A stretch of 64,000 bases of DNA from Cytobacillus eiseniae (GCF_017874625.1 NZ_JAGIKZ010000011.1:1-64000); one strand, 5' to 3'. Positions 1 to 8,555 are shown, counted from the stretch's first letter. The notes: generated by a model not told the origin, from the letters alone. Numbers and translations: made by a program.

Positions 1-2
1 GT

Positions 3-59
3 CATAAGGCTGGCTGGCTTGAAGGTTAAAGAACAACCTTCCATCCAGCCTTCCTTATG
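3..59. repeat. Large three-segment hairpin 3' of rpmG
   Basis: The arms CATAAGG, GGCTGG and GAAGGTT are mirrored in order by AACCTTC, CCAGCC and CCTTATG, separated by short symmetric internal loops around a 7-nt apex. A GC-rich tail with GCCTTCGCTTTTC follows to about position 100. On the minus strand this tail has the AAAAGCGAAGGCG-type head shared with the other GC-rich interspersed repeats in the window (20.6, 21.5, 24.9 and 57.9 kb). It is probably a member of that repeat group. The left edge is cut by the window boundary. Confidence 0.55.
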
Positions 60-106
60 CTTGTCGGGTCTAAACAGTCGCCTTCGCTTTTCTTTTTTTA
101 ATCAAC

Positions 107-137
107 AAAAAAAGCAGTAGGAATCACCCCACTGCTT
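107..137 (-). terminator. Intrinsic terminator of rpmG
   Basis: The inverted repeat AAGCAGT/ACTGCTT with a short GC extension overlaps the rpmG stop codon. On the minus strand it is followed by a run of seven T residues, as expected for a Rho-independent terminator. Confidence 0.8.
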
Positions 138-285
138 ATTTTGTCTCACGATGTGTAGTAGAACGCTTTTCTCTTGGGCAGTATTTTTTAAGCTCAAGAC
201 GATCTGGATTGTTTCGTTTATTTTTTTTAGAAATATAGTTACGATCTCCACATTCTGTGCAAGCTAACGTAATATTCACACGCAT
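136..285 (-). CDS. rpmG: 50S ribosomal protein L33
   Basis: This 49-residue basic protein of the large ribosomal subunit begins [17 protein letters not shown], the typical start of the Bacillus RpmGA type. C9 and C12 form the CxxC metal-binding pair and C36 (KKYC) is retained, so this looks like the zinc-binding form. The reading frame is open 13 codons further upstream, but the ATG at 285 has a strong GGAGGG ribosome binding site and gives the family length. It lies alone between a terminator and the unknown-protein/glycosyltransferase pair. Confidence 0.95.
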   Translation of the reverse strand: MRVNITLACTECGDRNYISKKNKRNNPDRLELKKYCPREKRSTTHRETK

Positions 286-361
286 GTAATTTCCCTCCAA
301 ACTATTGATGACTAGTTCGTTCATACGACTTTTCTATAATATCACTTTTTAAAATGAAATG

Positions 362-979
362 CTAGTCTGTTTTTAAAAGTGATTCGTTTATTTTTACTAA
401 CTCTACTTCATTCTCTCCACTTATAATCCAAGATTTCCCTTCAAAAGAGCCTTTATCAACAAAATTTAGGTCGTATAATAATAAGCTAACTGCGTTGCCA
501 TTAGCCAGAGGACAATATTGAACCGTACCAGATTGAGAAGATTTCCAGATTTGATCTTTATAAATATTCCATAACGGAAGTACTGTACATATTTTCTTCG
601 CATTCCTACAATTACCAACTCCATTAACCAAATGAACAGAATCATTCGCTAAATGGAAAACAACATCTTCTAAAGGGGAGATAAATGAAAGATGATTGTA
701 ATCCCATTGACAGCATCGATGTTGAAGGAGGAGTTTCACTTTAATTGATCGACGGAAATGGTTTGTTACCTTTACAACAAATATCCGCGTATTATGATGA
801 ATGTTTTCTTCTGTCAATTGTAAAGTAATTCCTTCATCAAGTACAAGAGCATCCATCCCCCGCTTCATCCAATATGTTTTTCCATTCACCCATACTCCGG
901 GAATCATTTTCATTTCTGATTTAGTTATTTGTTCAATTTCTCCAGAAAACTGTGTTTCCATACACACTTCTGTTTTCAT
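362..979 (-). CDS. Uncharacterised protein paired with a glycosyltransferase
   Basis: I do not recognise this family. The product is 205 residues from the ATG at 979, which has GAGGTGA 8 nt upstream (an ATG at 985 is too close to it). It has no signal peptide or obvious membrane segment. It is rich in beta-strand-like alternation and aromatic residues, with several cysteines (HRCCQWDY near residue 90 and a GNCRNAKK segment near 125). Its ribosome binding site overlaps the stop codon of the upstream GT4 glycosyltransferase, so the two are almost certainly co-transcribed and translationally coupled. A role alongside that enzyme, such as substrate or glycan recognition, is only inference. Confidence 0.75.
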   Translation of the reverse strand: MKTEVCMETQFSGEIEQITKSEMKMIPGVWVNGKTYWMKRGMDALVLDEGITLQLTEENIHHNTRIFVVKVTNHFRRSIKVKLLLQHRCCQWDYNHLSFISPLEDVVFHLANDSVHLVNGVGNCRNAKKICTVLPLWNIYKDQIWKSSQSGTVQYCPLANGNAVSLLLYDLNFVDKGSFEGKSWIISGENEVELVKINESLLKTD

Positions 980-986
980 GACCATT

Positions 987-2363
987 TCACCTCAGCATTG
1001 ATTGATGATCTAATTTTTTCTGATGATTAATTATTGATTCCATAACTTTTATTGTTTTGAGTGCAATCGTATCCCAACTAAAATTCTTTTCAACGTAGGA
1101 TTTTCCATTCTGTGCAATCCTTTTTGCATCCTGTTCGTTTTCAAATAAAAAGCTAGCCTGTTCAATAAAACTACCAGCATCACCAGGCAACATAAATAAA
1201 CCTGTATTTAAGTGAGAAATTATTTCGGTTAATCCGCCAACTTTCGAAACAATTGTCGGAATACCTGCTCTCATTGCTTCAAGGGCAACAATGCCGAATG
1301 GTTCATACTTACTTGGAAAGACGGCCATTGTACAAGCATCAAGGAGATTATTTTTCACTTCTTCAGTTATGAATCCGACAAAAAATACGTAATCCGTCAA
1401 ATTCAATAACTCTACTTGTTTCTTATATTCATCAAGCATCGGGCCTTTCCCAGCAATAATAAAATACACTTCTGGATACGTATCACGCATACGTATTGCG
1501 GCCTCGATCAATGTGTCAAATCCTTTTTCCTTAACAATCCGACCAATAGATAAAATGAACTGTCTGTTTGGTTGTAATGGCATATTTGATAGGGCTTTAC
1601 AATGTTTTGCTATTTGAACTTTCTCAATTCCATTCGGAATGATGGATAGTTGCGTTCCTTTGATTGTAAAAACGTTCATTAACTCTTCTTTCATTGATCG
1701 ACTACAAATAATGATTTGATCAGAATTAGATATTAATTGGTGCTCTTTTTCATGAATATGTTTTTGCAGCTCTGTGTGGATTCCATTGTTGCGGCCGAAC
1801 TCAGTAGCATGAATCGTACTTATTAGAGGAATAGAGAGAATGGACTTTAGTATTACTGCACTATCACCAACAAGCCAATCATGGGCATGAATGACTTTGA
1901 AATCGTATTGATAAGACAGCTCTATTGCCTTTTGAATCATAGCCATATTTAGACCATTAATCCATACTAAGAAATCTTTAGCTTCTGCATGGACTGATTC
2001 CACACGATAGACTTGAATACTTTCATCTTCTTCAAACACTTCCAAATCACCTGGATTTGCCGTAATTACATATACCCTGCACCCTTGCCTTTGTAGCCCA
2101 TGAGCAAGCCCATAAACATGCTTAGCCAACCCACCAATCAGATGTGGCGGATATTCCCATGCTAGGAGAAGGATCGAAAACTCATCGTCTTGGCCTGCAA
2201 GATTAGCATTCGTTTTCACATATGAATTCCTGACCCTATAAATAAAGGAATTGTCTAAATGAATATTTTGTTCACATATAGAATAAGGGTTATTCTCATA
2301 ATAGGTATACGTACTTACGTGCTTGTCCCAATTTGAAAAGTTTTCAATTTGCTTTTTTTTCAT
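987..2363 (-). CDS. GT4-family glycosyltransferase
   Basis: This 458-residue GT-B fold enzyme probably transfers a sugar from an NDP-sugar donor. Near residue 70 it has the N-terminal glycine-rich loop AWEYPPHLIGGLAKHV, typical of glycogen-synthase-like GT4 enzymes. An HAHDWL segment follows near 160, SIGRIVKEKGFDTLIEA opens the donor-binding domain near 275, and the retaining-GT4 signature EPFGIVALEAM lies near 360. About 60 N-terminal residues precede the catalytic fold and are unusual. It is the first gene of a two-gene unit with the unknown 205-residue protein. The acceptor is unknown; candidates include glycogen or trehalose-like metabolism, a glycolipid or a cell-surface polymer. Confidence 0.85.
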   Translation of the reverse strand: MKKKQIENFSNWDKHVSTYTYYENNPYSICEQNIHLDNSFIYRVRNSYVKTNANLAGQDDEFSILLLAWEYPPHLIGGLAKHVYGLAHGLQRQGCRVYVITANPGDLEVFEEDESIQVYRVESVHAEAKDFLVWINGLNMAMIQKAIELSYQYDFKVIHAHDWLVGDSAVILKSILSIPLISTIHATEFGRNNGIHTELQKHIHEKEHQLISNSDQIIICSRSMKEELMNVFTIKGTQLSIIPNGIEKVQIAKHCKALSNMPLQPNRQFILSIGRIVKEKGFDTLIEAAIRMRDTYPEVYFIIAGKGPMLDEYKKQVELLNLTDYVFFVGFITEEVKNNLLDACTMAVFPSKYEPFGIVALEAMRAGIPTIVSKVGGLTEIISHLNTGLFMLPGDAGSFIEQASFLFENEQDAKRIAQNGKSYVEKNFSWDTIALKTIKVMESIINHQKKLDHQSMLR

Positions 2364-2627
2364 GACACCTCATCCTGCTTCAGTATGAAAGGGCAAAATA
2401 TAAAGATATGCAATATAGATCTCTTTTTATTACTTATAATGTTAGCATCGAAATGAATGTCTAACAATGAACGGAAATTGTCGTATCTCAAATACTAAAC
2501 GACAAAAATCACTTCATTTTTCCAGATTTTACGAACCCCATCGAATTTTGTCGACAATAATGATAAAATAGCCTCAGCATATATAATATTAGTCATTTGG
2601 TAATTACATTAAATTGAGGTGTTTTCT

Positions 2628-3011
2628 TTGGAATATGTAATGATTAGCTTACTTTGCTTTTCAATCCTGCTTTTTATTATTTCACTATTTTTGAAAGATC
2701 CCTACAAAACGATTCGTGAAGAAATCGATCAACTCTCGATGCAGCAAATTCAAGATATGTATTTGATTAAGAAGAAATTAAAGGTACTTGAGGAAGAACT
2801 ACTTATAAGCGATGATGGATTACAGCCTTCTTTTCCTCAGCAGCCCGCCTACACAAATGAGAAAAAAGACATACATGAAATCATTAAAAATCAAGTATGG
2901 GCATTAATCCAGCAAGGCCATACAGTTGAACAAGCTGCGCGACAATCTTCATTAACAATCACTGAAGTAGAGGCTATTATAAGTGAAATGATTGGCAGGA
3001 CAAAAATATGA
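2628..3011 (+). CDS. Membrane-anchored coiled-coil protein, YqzD-like
   Basis: The 127-residue product has one N-terminal membrane helix (about residues 1-22), then a charged helical segment, and a C-terminal stretch (EQAARQSSLTITEVEAI) that looks like a degenerate helix-turn-helix. TTG at 2628 is chosen because GAGGTG lies 6 nt upstream; a GTG at 2619 would overlap that site. It overlaps the next gene by ATGA, indicating coupling. By position beside the phosphate transport locus and by size it corresponds to B. subtilis YqzD. The function is unknown. Confidence 0.7.
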   Translation: MEYVMISLLCFSILLFIISLFLKDPYKTIREEIDQLSMQQIQDMYLIKKKLKVLEEELLISDDGLQPSFPQQPAYTNEKKDIHEIIKNQVWALIQQGHTVEQAARQSSLTITEVEAIISEMIGRTKI

Positions 3012-3484
3012 ATAAAAGAAATACTCGTGCCTTCGCATTTGGAATTTTTGTTGCAGTTTGTATTATAGGTGGTTTCTTTTTTCAAATCGAAAAGAAACCT
3101 GCCAATGACATATCAAATGAAAAGGCAAAAAAGTTTTTAGAGGAAAAGGGTTTCACTGTTTTATCAACTGCTGAATATGAACAAATGAAAAAAACAATTA
3201 CTGAACATGAAAAGATGGAAAAATCTGCTCAAGACAGCCTGCAAGAGCCAGAAGAAGTTCCTTCTGTAAACAAGGTGATTTCTTATCAGCTTGAAATTAA
3301 TAGCGGCATGTATTCACATGATATTGCGACTCTTCTTGCTGAAAAACAAATTATTGATGATTCCACACAATTTGAAACATATCTTGAGGAACATGGCTAC
3401 AGCACTAAAATTCAACTTGGATCATTTAATCTAACTTCAGAAATGAGTTATAAAGAAATAGCAAAACTTATAACAAAAAGCTAA
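3008..3484 (+). CDS. Membrane-anchored protein with MltG-like domain, YqzC-like
   Basis: The 158-residue protein has an N-terminal membrane anchor (residues 8-26) and a lysine/glutamate-rich linker. Its C-terminal domain (about 90-155) has the pattern of the LysM-like region of MltG/YceG endolytic transglycosylases (IASGMYS-like start, DIATLLAEKQIIDD, LGSFNLTSEMSYKEIAKLI). The catalytic domain of MltG is absent, so lytic activity is not expected. It overlaps the preceding gene by 4 nt and ends at a shared bidirectional terminator. Position matches B. subtilis YqzC. The role is unknown. Confidence 0.7.
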   Translation: MNKRNTRAFAFGIFVAVCIIGGFFFQIEKKPANDISNEKAKKFLEEKGFTVLSTAEYEQMKKTITEHEKMEKSAQDSLQEPEEVPSVNKVISYQLEINSGMYSHDIATLLAEKQIIDDSTQFETYLEEHGYSTKIQLGSFNLTSEMSYKEIAKLITKS

Positions 3485-3517
3485 AGGAGACTGAATCAAT
3501 CTCCTTTAGCTTTTTTT
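3481..3517. terminator. Bidirectional terminator between yqzC-like gene and phoU
   Basis: CTAAAGGAGA pairs with TCTCCTTTAG around a 9-nt loop and is followed by seven T residues. It overlaps the stop codon of the rightward gene and directly abuts the end of leftward phoU, so it can serve both. Confidence 0.85.
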
Positions 3518-3518
3518 A

Positions 3519-4184
3519 TTAATGATTATTTAAATCATATTGTCTGCCTTTTACAAGATAAAGAATATGTTCTGAAATATTTGTTACGTGATCGGCAGCC
3601 CGCTCTAAGAAGCGGCACACAAAAGAAAGCTGTGTAATTTGAGCTGTAAATTCTGTATTCTGCATATTAATTTGCAATAAATCACGAATGATTTGTCCAT
3701 ATAAATCATCTACTTCATCATCCATTAACGCTACATTTCTTGCTTTTTCTACATCTTCATCGCTAAATGCCTCTAATGATAATTTCAACATTTCAAGGGT
3801 GATTTTATGCATTTCTTTAATATGAACAATTGGTTTTACAAGTGGTTCATTGCCAATTCGAATCGTTGCTTTGGCAATATTCACAGCAAAATCAGCAATT
3901 CTTTCTATATCTGTTGCAATTTTTATTGCAACAATAATTCTCCGAAGATCGATTGCAACTGGTGCTTGCTTTGCAATTAACAGGATTGCAAAATCATTAA
4001 TCTCCTCGTACATTAAATCTGCATGTGTATCATCATCCATTATTTCAAGTGCAAGTTCAACATTTTGCGTTTCTAAAGCAATAATTGATTTTGTTAATGC
4101 CTCTTCAGTAAAACGGCCAATTTCAAGCAATTTATTTTGTAATTCAATTAAATCGCCATCAAATTTTTCTCGTACAGACATCAT
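3519..4184 (-). CDS. phoU: Phosphate-specific transport regulator PhoU
   Basis: The 221-residue all-helical protein consists of two PhoU repeats. The conserved segments include ALEIMDDDTHADLMYEEIND, RRIIVAIKIATDIERIADF in repeat 1 and RFLERAADHVTNISEHI in repeat 2, all typical metal-binding PhoU motifs. PhoU couples the state of the Pst transporter to the PhoR kinase and limits phosphate uptake. It is the last gene of the leftward pst cluster, 105 nt after pstB. B. subtilis lacks phoU at this locus, so this arrangement is more like other bacilli and clostridia. Confidence 0.95.
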   Translation of the reverse strand: MMSVREKFDGDLIELQNKLLEIGRFTEEALTKSIIALETQNVELALEIMDDDTHADLMYEEINDFAILLIAKQAPVAIDLRRIIVAIKIATDIERIADFAVNIAKATIRIGNEPLVKPIVHIKEMHKITLEMLKLSLEAFSDEDVEKARNVALMDDEVDDLYGQIIRDLLQINMQNTEFTAQITQLSFVCRFLERAADHVTNISEHILYLVKGRQYDLNNH

Positions 4185-4289
4185 GAATGGTTCCTCCTAA
4201 TTCAATACATCTTTCACTTATTACGCAGTATATCACCAATATCTTGGAAAATGATAGAATTGAATGAACTTTTCCACCTATATATATTT

Positions 4290-5114
4290 TTATCCAAAGC
4301 GGCCAGTGATATAATCTTCTGTTCGTTTATCTAAAGGTGTGGAGAAAATCTTGTCTGTATTCGTAAACTCAATCACTTCCCCATTTAAGAAGAATGCTGT
4401 TTTATCTGAAATACGTGCAGCCTGCTGCATATTGTGAGTAACAATAATAATACTGAAATCCTTCTTTAATTCCTGGACGAGTTCTTCTACCTTTAATGTA
4501 GAGATTGGGTCAAGGGCAGAAGTCGGTTCATCCATTAAGATTACATCTGGTTCTACTGCTAAGCATCGGGCAATACATAAGCGTTGCTGCTGTCCACCTG
4601 AAAGACCAAATGCATTCTCATTCAAACGATCCTTTACTTCATCCCAAATCGCAGCCCCTTTTAAGCTTTCCTCCACAATTTGATCGAGTATTCTTTTATC
4701 TTTTATGCCATGAATCTTAGGACCGTACGTTACATTCTCATAAATTGATTTAGGAAAGGGATTAGGCTTTTGAAAGACCATCCCCACCCTTGTCCGGAGC
4801 TCTTCCACACTATATGATTTATTAAAAATATTTCTTCCGCGATATTCGATTGTCCCGGATGTTTTTACACTTGGCACTAATTCAATCATGCGATTCAATG
4901 TCTTTATATATGTTGATTTCCCACAGCCTGATGGACCAATGATTGCTGTAACCTCATTTTCATGAATATCTAAATTAATTTCTTTCAATGCATGATTCTC
5001 ACCATACCATAAATTCAACCCACTTGTTTTATAGACAATAGCTTTTGCCGATTGCTTGCTATTATTATGATTCATCACTGCCTCTATCGTTGGTTTTACA
5101 ATTGTCGCATTCAT
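4290..5114 (-). CDS. pstB: Phosphate ABC transporter ATP-binding protein PstB
   Basis: The 274-residue cytoplasmic ATPase energises high-affinity phosphate import. Walker [10 protein letters not shown] is at residues 60-68, the Q-loop is [10 protein letters not shown], the ABC signature LSGGQQQR is near 170, and Walker B with the D-loop is [14 protein letters not shown] roughly 30-residue extension rich in Asn and Lys precedes the ABC domain. B. subtilis carries two pstB paralogues here; this genome has one. It follows pstA by 35 nt in the PhoP-controlled operon. Confidence 0.97.
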   Translation of the reverse strand: MNATIVKPTIEAVMNHNNSKQSAKAIVYKTSGLNLWYGENHALKEINLDIHENEVTAIIGPSGCGKSTYIKTLNRMIELVPSVKTSGTIEYRGRNIFNKSYSVEELRTRVGMVFQKPNPFPKSIYENVTYGPKIHGIKDKRILDQIVEESLKGAAIWDEVKDRLNENAFGLSGGQQQRLCIARCLAVEPDVILMDEPTSALDPISTLKVEELVQELKKDFSIIIVTHNMQQAARISDKTAFFLNGEVIEFTNTDKIFSTPLDKRTEDYITGRFG

Positions 5115-5149
5115 CCATACATTCCTCCTTCAAAATTAAGGTCCTGGAC

Positions 5150-6028
5150 TTAGTAACGTTTTTGAAACTTATTTCGGATATAAACAGCAATAGAATTCAT
5201 AATAATTAACATTGTTAGTAACACAATGATCCCTGCTGCTGCCACTCCCTGAAATTCCTCTTGTGGACGACCAGTCCAGTTATAAATTTGCATCGGCAAT
5301 ACTGTAAACATATCAAATACAGACTTTGGCAAAAAAGCAAGAAATAATGGCAAACCAAGTACAACTAATGGCGCTGTTTCACCGATTGCCCTTGACAATG
5401 CAAGGATACCACCTGTTAATATCCCTGGTATTGCTGCCGGAAGTACAACATTCAAGATCGTCTGCCATTTCGTCGCTCCCATTCCAAATGACGCTTCTCT
5501 TAATTCCTTTGGCACTGCCTTGATTGCTTCTTGAGAAGCAACAATAATGATCGGAAGAACAAGCAAGCTCATTGTAAAACCAGCTGCTAAAATACTTGTT
5601 CCAAGCGCTAAAGCCCGAACAAACACGGTTAAGCCTAATAAACCAAAAACAATCGAAGGTACTCCTGCAAGATTAGAAATATTCACTTGAATAAACCTTG
5701 TAAATCGATTTTTCCTTGCATATTCCTCTAAATAGATCGCTGTGCCTACACCTAGAAGCAACGTAACAGGTGCAACAACTCCCATTAACCATATTGTACC
5801 GATTAGAGCCGTTTTAACACCTGCTTGTTCTGGTTTTCGCGAAGGAAGATTTTGCAAAAATTGAAAATCAAGATAGCCAATTCCTTGAGTGATTACCCGA
5901 TATAATAAAATTCCTAAGACTAGTAAGCCAAATGTTGTTGCTGCCATGAATAATAGCTTAAAAAAGATATTCGACGCTTTTCTAGATTTCATTTGCTTTA
6001 GTACCTTAGCATGATCAATTAATTTCAT
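5150..6028 (-). CDS. pstA: Phosphate ABC transporter permease PstA
   Basis: The 292-residue integral membrane permease has about six helices. Its EAA loop, EASFGMGATKWQTILNVVLP, contacts PstB, and SRAIGETAPLVVLG is the conserved PstA/PstC helix. It pairs with PstC to form the membrane channel. Its ATG follows the pstC stop codon directly (TAAATG), so translation of the two is coupled. Confidence 0.96.
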   Translation of the reverse strand: MKLIDHAKVLKQMKSRKASNIFFKLLFMAATTFGLLVLGILLYRVITQGIGYLDFQFLQNLPSRKPEQAGVKTALIGTIWLMGVVAPVTLLLGVGTAIYLEEYARKNRFTRFIQVNISNLAGVPSIVFGLLGLTVFVRALALGTSILAAGFTMSLLVLPIIIVASQEAIKAVPKELREASFGMGATKWQTILNVVLPAAIPGILTGGILALSRAIGETAPLVVLGLPLFLAFLPKSVFDMFTVLPMQIYNWTGRPQEEFQGVAAAGIIVLLTMLIIMNSIAVYIRNKFQKRY

Positions 6029-6979
6029 TTAGTATTCCTCCCTGAAACGACGAGAAATAAATTGGGCAAGCAGGTTCATGATTAATGTGAATAAGAACAA
6101 TGTAAATCCTACCGCATAAATGCTGTAATAAATCGTCGTCCCATATCCTGCATCCCCTTGACTGACTTGAACGATATAAGCAGTCATTGTTTGAATGGAG
6201 CCCGTAACATCCCAGTTTAAATTTGGTGTGGAGCCTCCTGCAACAGCTACAATCATCGTTTCACCTATTGCCCGCGAAATCGCTAATACGATGGAAGCAA
6301 TAATTCCTGAAATGGCAGCTGGCAAAACAACCTTTATAGCCACTTCAAATTTTGTTGCTCCTAGTGCAAGTGCACCCTCGCGCATTGAATTTGGTACACT
6401 TGACATTGCATCCTCTGATAGAGAAGCAATCATCGGTGTAATCATAATCCCAATTACAATACCGGGACTTAATGCATTAAAAATTTCAAGGGAAGGAATC
6501 ACTTCTCTTAAGATCGGAGTAACAAAGGTTAAAGCAAAGAAACCATATACAATTGTCGGAATGCCTGCTAGTACTTCTAGAATCGGTTTAATCGTTCTGC
6601 GAGTTCTGTCAGTTGCGTATTCACTCAAAAATATGGCTGATGCGAGTCCAATCGGTATCGCAACAATTGCAGCAATAATCGAGACTTTTAACGTTCCAGA
6701 AATTAGTGGAAGAATCCCAAATGCTCCATTTGTTTCTGAGAAAGGGTACCATTTTTGTGCAGTTAAAAATTCAGTGATCGACACTTTTGTAAAAAAAGTA
6801 AATGTTTCAGCAATTAAAGTGAAAACAATTCCAATCGTAGTTAAAACAGATACGATTGCTGTGAGCAATAATAAAAACGGCACAATTTTTTCAATTTGCA
6901 GCTTTTTCGCTTTTTTATTTTTTTTCTCCCGAATCATTTCTTGAATAGAAAATGTATTTGAAGACTTTTGTAAAGCCAA
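6029..6979 (-). CDS. pstC: Phosphate ABC transporter permease PstC
   Basis: This permease subunit is homologous to PstA, with six predicted helices, the EAA loop EGALALGATKFEVAIKVVLP and SRAIGETMIVAVAGG. The frame is open to 7009. The TTG at 6979 is preferred because AAAGGGG lies 8 nt upstream, giving 316 residues starting MALQKSSN. A hairpin separates it from pstS, which often lowers permease expression relative to the binding protein. Confidence 0.94.
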   Translation of the reverse strand: MALQKSSNTFSIQEMIREKKNKKAKKLQIEKIVPFLLLLTAIVSVLTTIGIVFTLIAETFTFFTKVSITEFLTAQKWYPFSETNGAFGILPLISGTLKVSIIAAIVAIPIGLASAIFLSEYATDRTRRTIKPILEVLAGIPTIVYGFFALTFVTPILREVIPSLEIFNALSPGIVIGIMITPMIASLSEDAMSSVPNSMREGALALGATKFEVAIKVVLPAAISGIIASIVLAISRAIGETMIVAVAGGSTPNLNWDVTGSIQTMTAYIVQVSQGDAGYGTTIYYSIYAVGFTLFLFTLIMNLLAQFISRRFREEY

Positions 6980-7012
6980 AATGAAAACCCCTTTCAGGCG
7001 ATGTAGCAAAGG

Positions 7013-7047
7013 AAGATGAGAAGTACAATTTATGCACTTCCCATCTT
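7013..7047 (-). other. Hairpin between pstS and pstC
   Basis: AAGATG-a-GAAGT pairs with ACTTC-c-CATCTT around an 11-nt loop. No strong T-tract follows on the minus strand. It probably acts as a partial terminator or an mRNA-stabilising structure that keeps PstS more abundant than the membrane subunits. The role is inferred from position. Confidence 0.5.
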
Positions 7048-7069
7048 TATTAAAGAAATAAGCGTTTCC

Positions 7070-8062
7070 TTACTTTAACCCCTCTAGTACTTTCAGCGCT
7101 TCCTCATATTCTTCATCTGTTAGTCTTACATACCCAACATCTTCAGACAGGACGGCAGCATTTTCTAATGTATATTTAAGAAACTCGTATACTTCTTCGT
7201 TCTTTACTGATTCATTTTTTACATATGTGAAAAGCGGGCGGGATAGTGGTGCGTATTCTCCGCTTTCAACCGTTTCATTCGTTGGCTCAACAGCGCCATT
7301 GCCACCATCGATTGGAACAACTTTCAATTTATCTTTATTCTCAGCATAGTAGGCATAACCGAAATAACCAATTGCATTTACATCACCAGTAACCCCTTGT
7401 ACTAATACATTGTCATCCTCTGAAAGTGTTGCACTTTCAACAATTTGTGCATCCTCTAAAATGACTTCATTAAAGTAATCAAACGTTCCTGAATCCGTTC
7501 CTGGTGAATAAAATTTGATTTCTTCATCTGGCCAATCTGCACGAATATCAGACCATTTCTTTGCATTTCCATCTTCAACCCAAATTTGCTTTAATTCTTC
7601 AACTGTTAGATAATCAACCCAATCATTATCTTTATGAATAACGACTGAAAGACCGTCATTTGCTAATTTAAATTCTGTATAGTCAAGCCCAACTTCTTCT
7701 AATTGCGCCTTTTCTTCATCTTTAATAGGGCGGGAAGCATTACTAAAATCAGTACTTCCGGCAATGAATGCTTTAAATCCGCCACCAGTTCCAGAAGAAG
7801 CGACAGACACTTTTACACCAGGCTGAGTCATTCCGAACTCCTCGACAATTGCTTCCATAATTGGGTACACAGTAGAAGAACCATCAATATTTATTTCGCC
7901 TTGAAGCTGCTTATCTTCATCACTAGCTTGCTGTTCTGTATTATTTCCAGCTGTTTGGGAACTACTTGTTGTTCCTTCTTCTTCAGTTGCGCCACAAGCA
8001 GCAGTGAATGCTAGTACTGCTCCAATCATTGTTGATAGTGCTAAGTACTTAAAGCTTTTCAT
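7070..8062 (-). CDS. pstS: Phosphate-binding lipoprotein PstS
   Basis: The 330-residue substrate-binding lipoprotein is anchored outside the membrane. The signal peptide ends in LAFTAAC with C23 as the lipidated cysteine; Thr at -3 is slightly atypical. An acidic, Ser/Thr-rich linker follows. The phosphate-binding loops are visible as DGSSTVYP (near 61), SSGTGGGF (near 90) and PGTDSGTFDYF (near 187). It is the first gene of the leftward pst operon and lies behind a four-repeat PhoP box. Confidence 0.96.
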   Translation of the reverse strand: MKSFKYLALSTMIGAVLAFTAACGATEEEGTTSSSQTAGNNTEQQASDEDKQLQGEINIDGSSTVYPIMEAIVEEFGMTQPGVKVSVASSGTGGGFKAFIAGSTDFSNASRPIKDEEKAQLEEVGLDYTEFKLANDGLSVVIHKDNDWVDYLTVEELKQIWVEDGNAKKWSDIRADWPDEEIKFYSPGTDSGTFDYFNEVILEDAQIVESATLSEDDNVLVQGVTGDVNAIGYFGYAYYAENKDKLKVVPIDGGNGAVEPTNETVESGEYAPLSRPLFTYVKNESVKNEEVYEFLKYTLENAAVLSEDVGYVRLTDEEYEEALKVLEGLK

Positions 8063-8122
8063 TTCTTTATTCCCCCTAAGAAATTGGTTGATTTGTCCTA
8101 CATGTATAGAATAAAGCGAAAG

Positions 8123-8161
8123 AGTTAATCCAGTATGAATTCAATGTAAAGCTTATGTAAA
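8123..8161 (-). promoter_or_regulatory. PhoP box of the pst operon
   Basis: On the minus strand four hexamers, TTTACA, TTTACA, TTCATA and TTAACT, start exactly 11 bp apart (plus-strand positions 8156, 8145, 8134, 8123). This matches the B. subtilis PhoP direct-repeat consensus TT(A/T/C)ACA with 5-bp spacers. A candidate -10 hexamer, TATTCT (8108-8113), puts the last repeat near -22, the position reported for activated Pho promoters. It predicts induction by phosphate starvation through PhoPR. Confidence 0.85.
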
Positions 8162-8206
8162 TTTCTTAGAATACTAGAATTGAAAGGGTCCTGCAGGGTA
8201 AATAAA

Positions 8207-8517
8207 GATTGTTTTCGCTAACATTGCTGTTATTTTACACATAATTTTAGTAAAGGTTGATTTCCGCGCACGTGTGCTCCCTTTCCGCGGGGTAGTCCGC
8301 TTGAGCCTCCTCGGAGCATTCGCTCCTGCGTAAGTCCAGCTGTCCTACGCATCTAAAGCAGGACATTATAGTTGGCTCCTTAGAATCCCCGCCACACGAA
8401 GGAAATGCGACAGCATTTTCGAAGATCTCGCATCTTCCGCTCCAATCAACCGATCTATTTAGTAAACTATTCATTCTAACATTTGATTTAAAAACAACAA
8501 TCTTTTAGAAAAGAGCC
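8207..8517 (+). mobile_element. MITE-like element, copy 1 (311 bp)
   Basis: Non-coding insertion with imperfect terminal inverted repeats of about 30 bp. The left end is GATTGTTTTCGCTAACATTG; the right end, reversed, reads GGCTCTTTTCTAAAAGATTG. It is flanked by perfect 8-bp direct repeats TAAATAAA (8199-8206 and 8518-8525). The interior carries the GC-rich core shared with copies at 45.3 and 61.2 kb (CGCGCACGTGTGCTCCC, TTTCCGCGGGGTAGTCCGC). A minus-strand open frame of 75 codons inside is non-coding by its nature as repeat sequence. The GGCTCTTT-type end and 8-bp duplication resemble ISL3-family insertion sequences; that link is inference. Confidence 0.85.
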
Positions 8518-8555
8518 TAAATAAAAGACCTGCTCCATAATTGGAAACAGGTCTT
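8518..8555 (-). terminator. Terminator of pbpA, invaded by MITE copy 1
   Basis: AAGACCTG pairs with CAGGTCTT. On the minus strand the T-tract TTTTATTTA runs into the MITE end, and the 8-bp target duplication is part of this T-tract. The element therefore inserted exactly at the terminator's termination zone. Confidence 0.75.

Noticed and set aside
6195-6944. 249-codon open frame on the plus strand opposite pstC
   Set aside because: Mirror of a long conserved permease gene; no ribosome site, no recognisable family and codon composition is that of an antisense shadow.
8247-8474. 75-codon minus-strand frame and its relatives at 45311-45541 and 61126-61422
   Set aside because: They lie inside copies of the MITE-like element. 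They differ in frame and ends between copies and have no ribosome site, so they are repeat sequence rather than genes.
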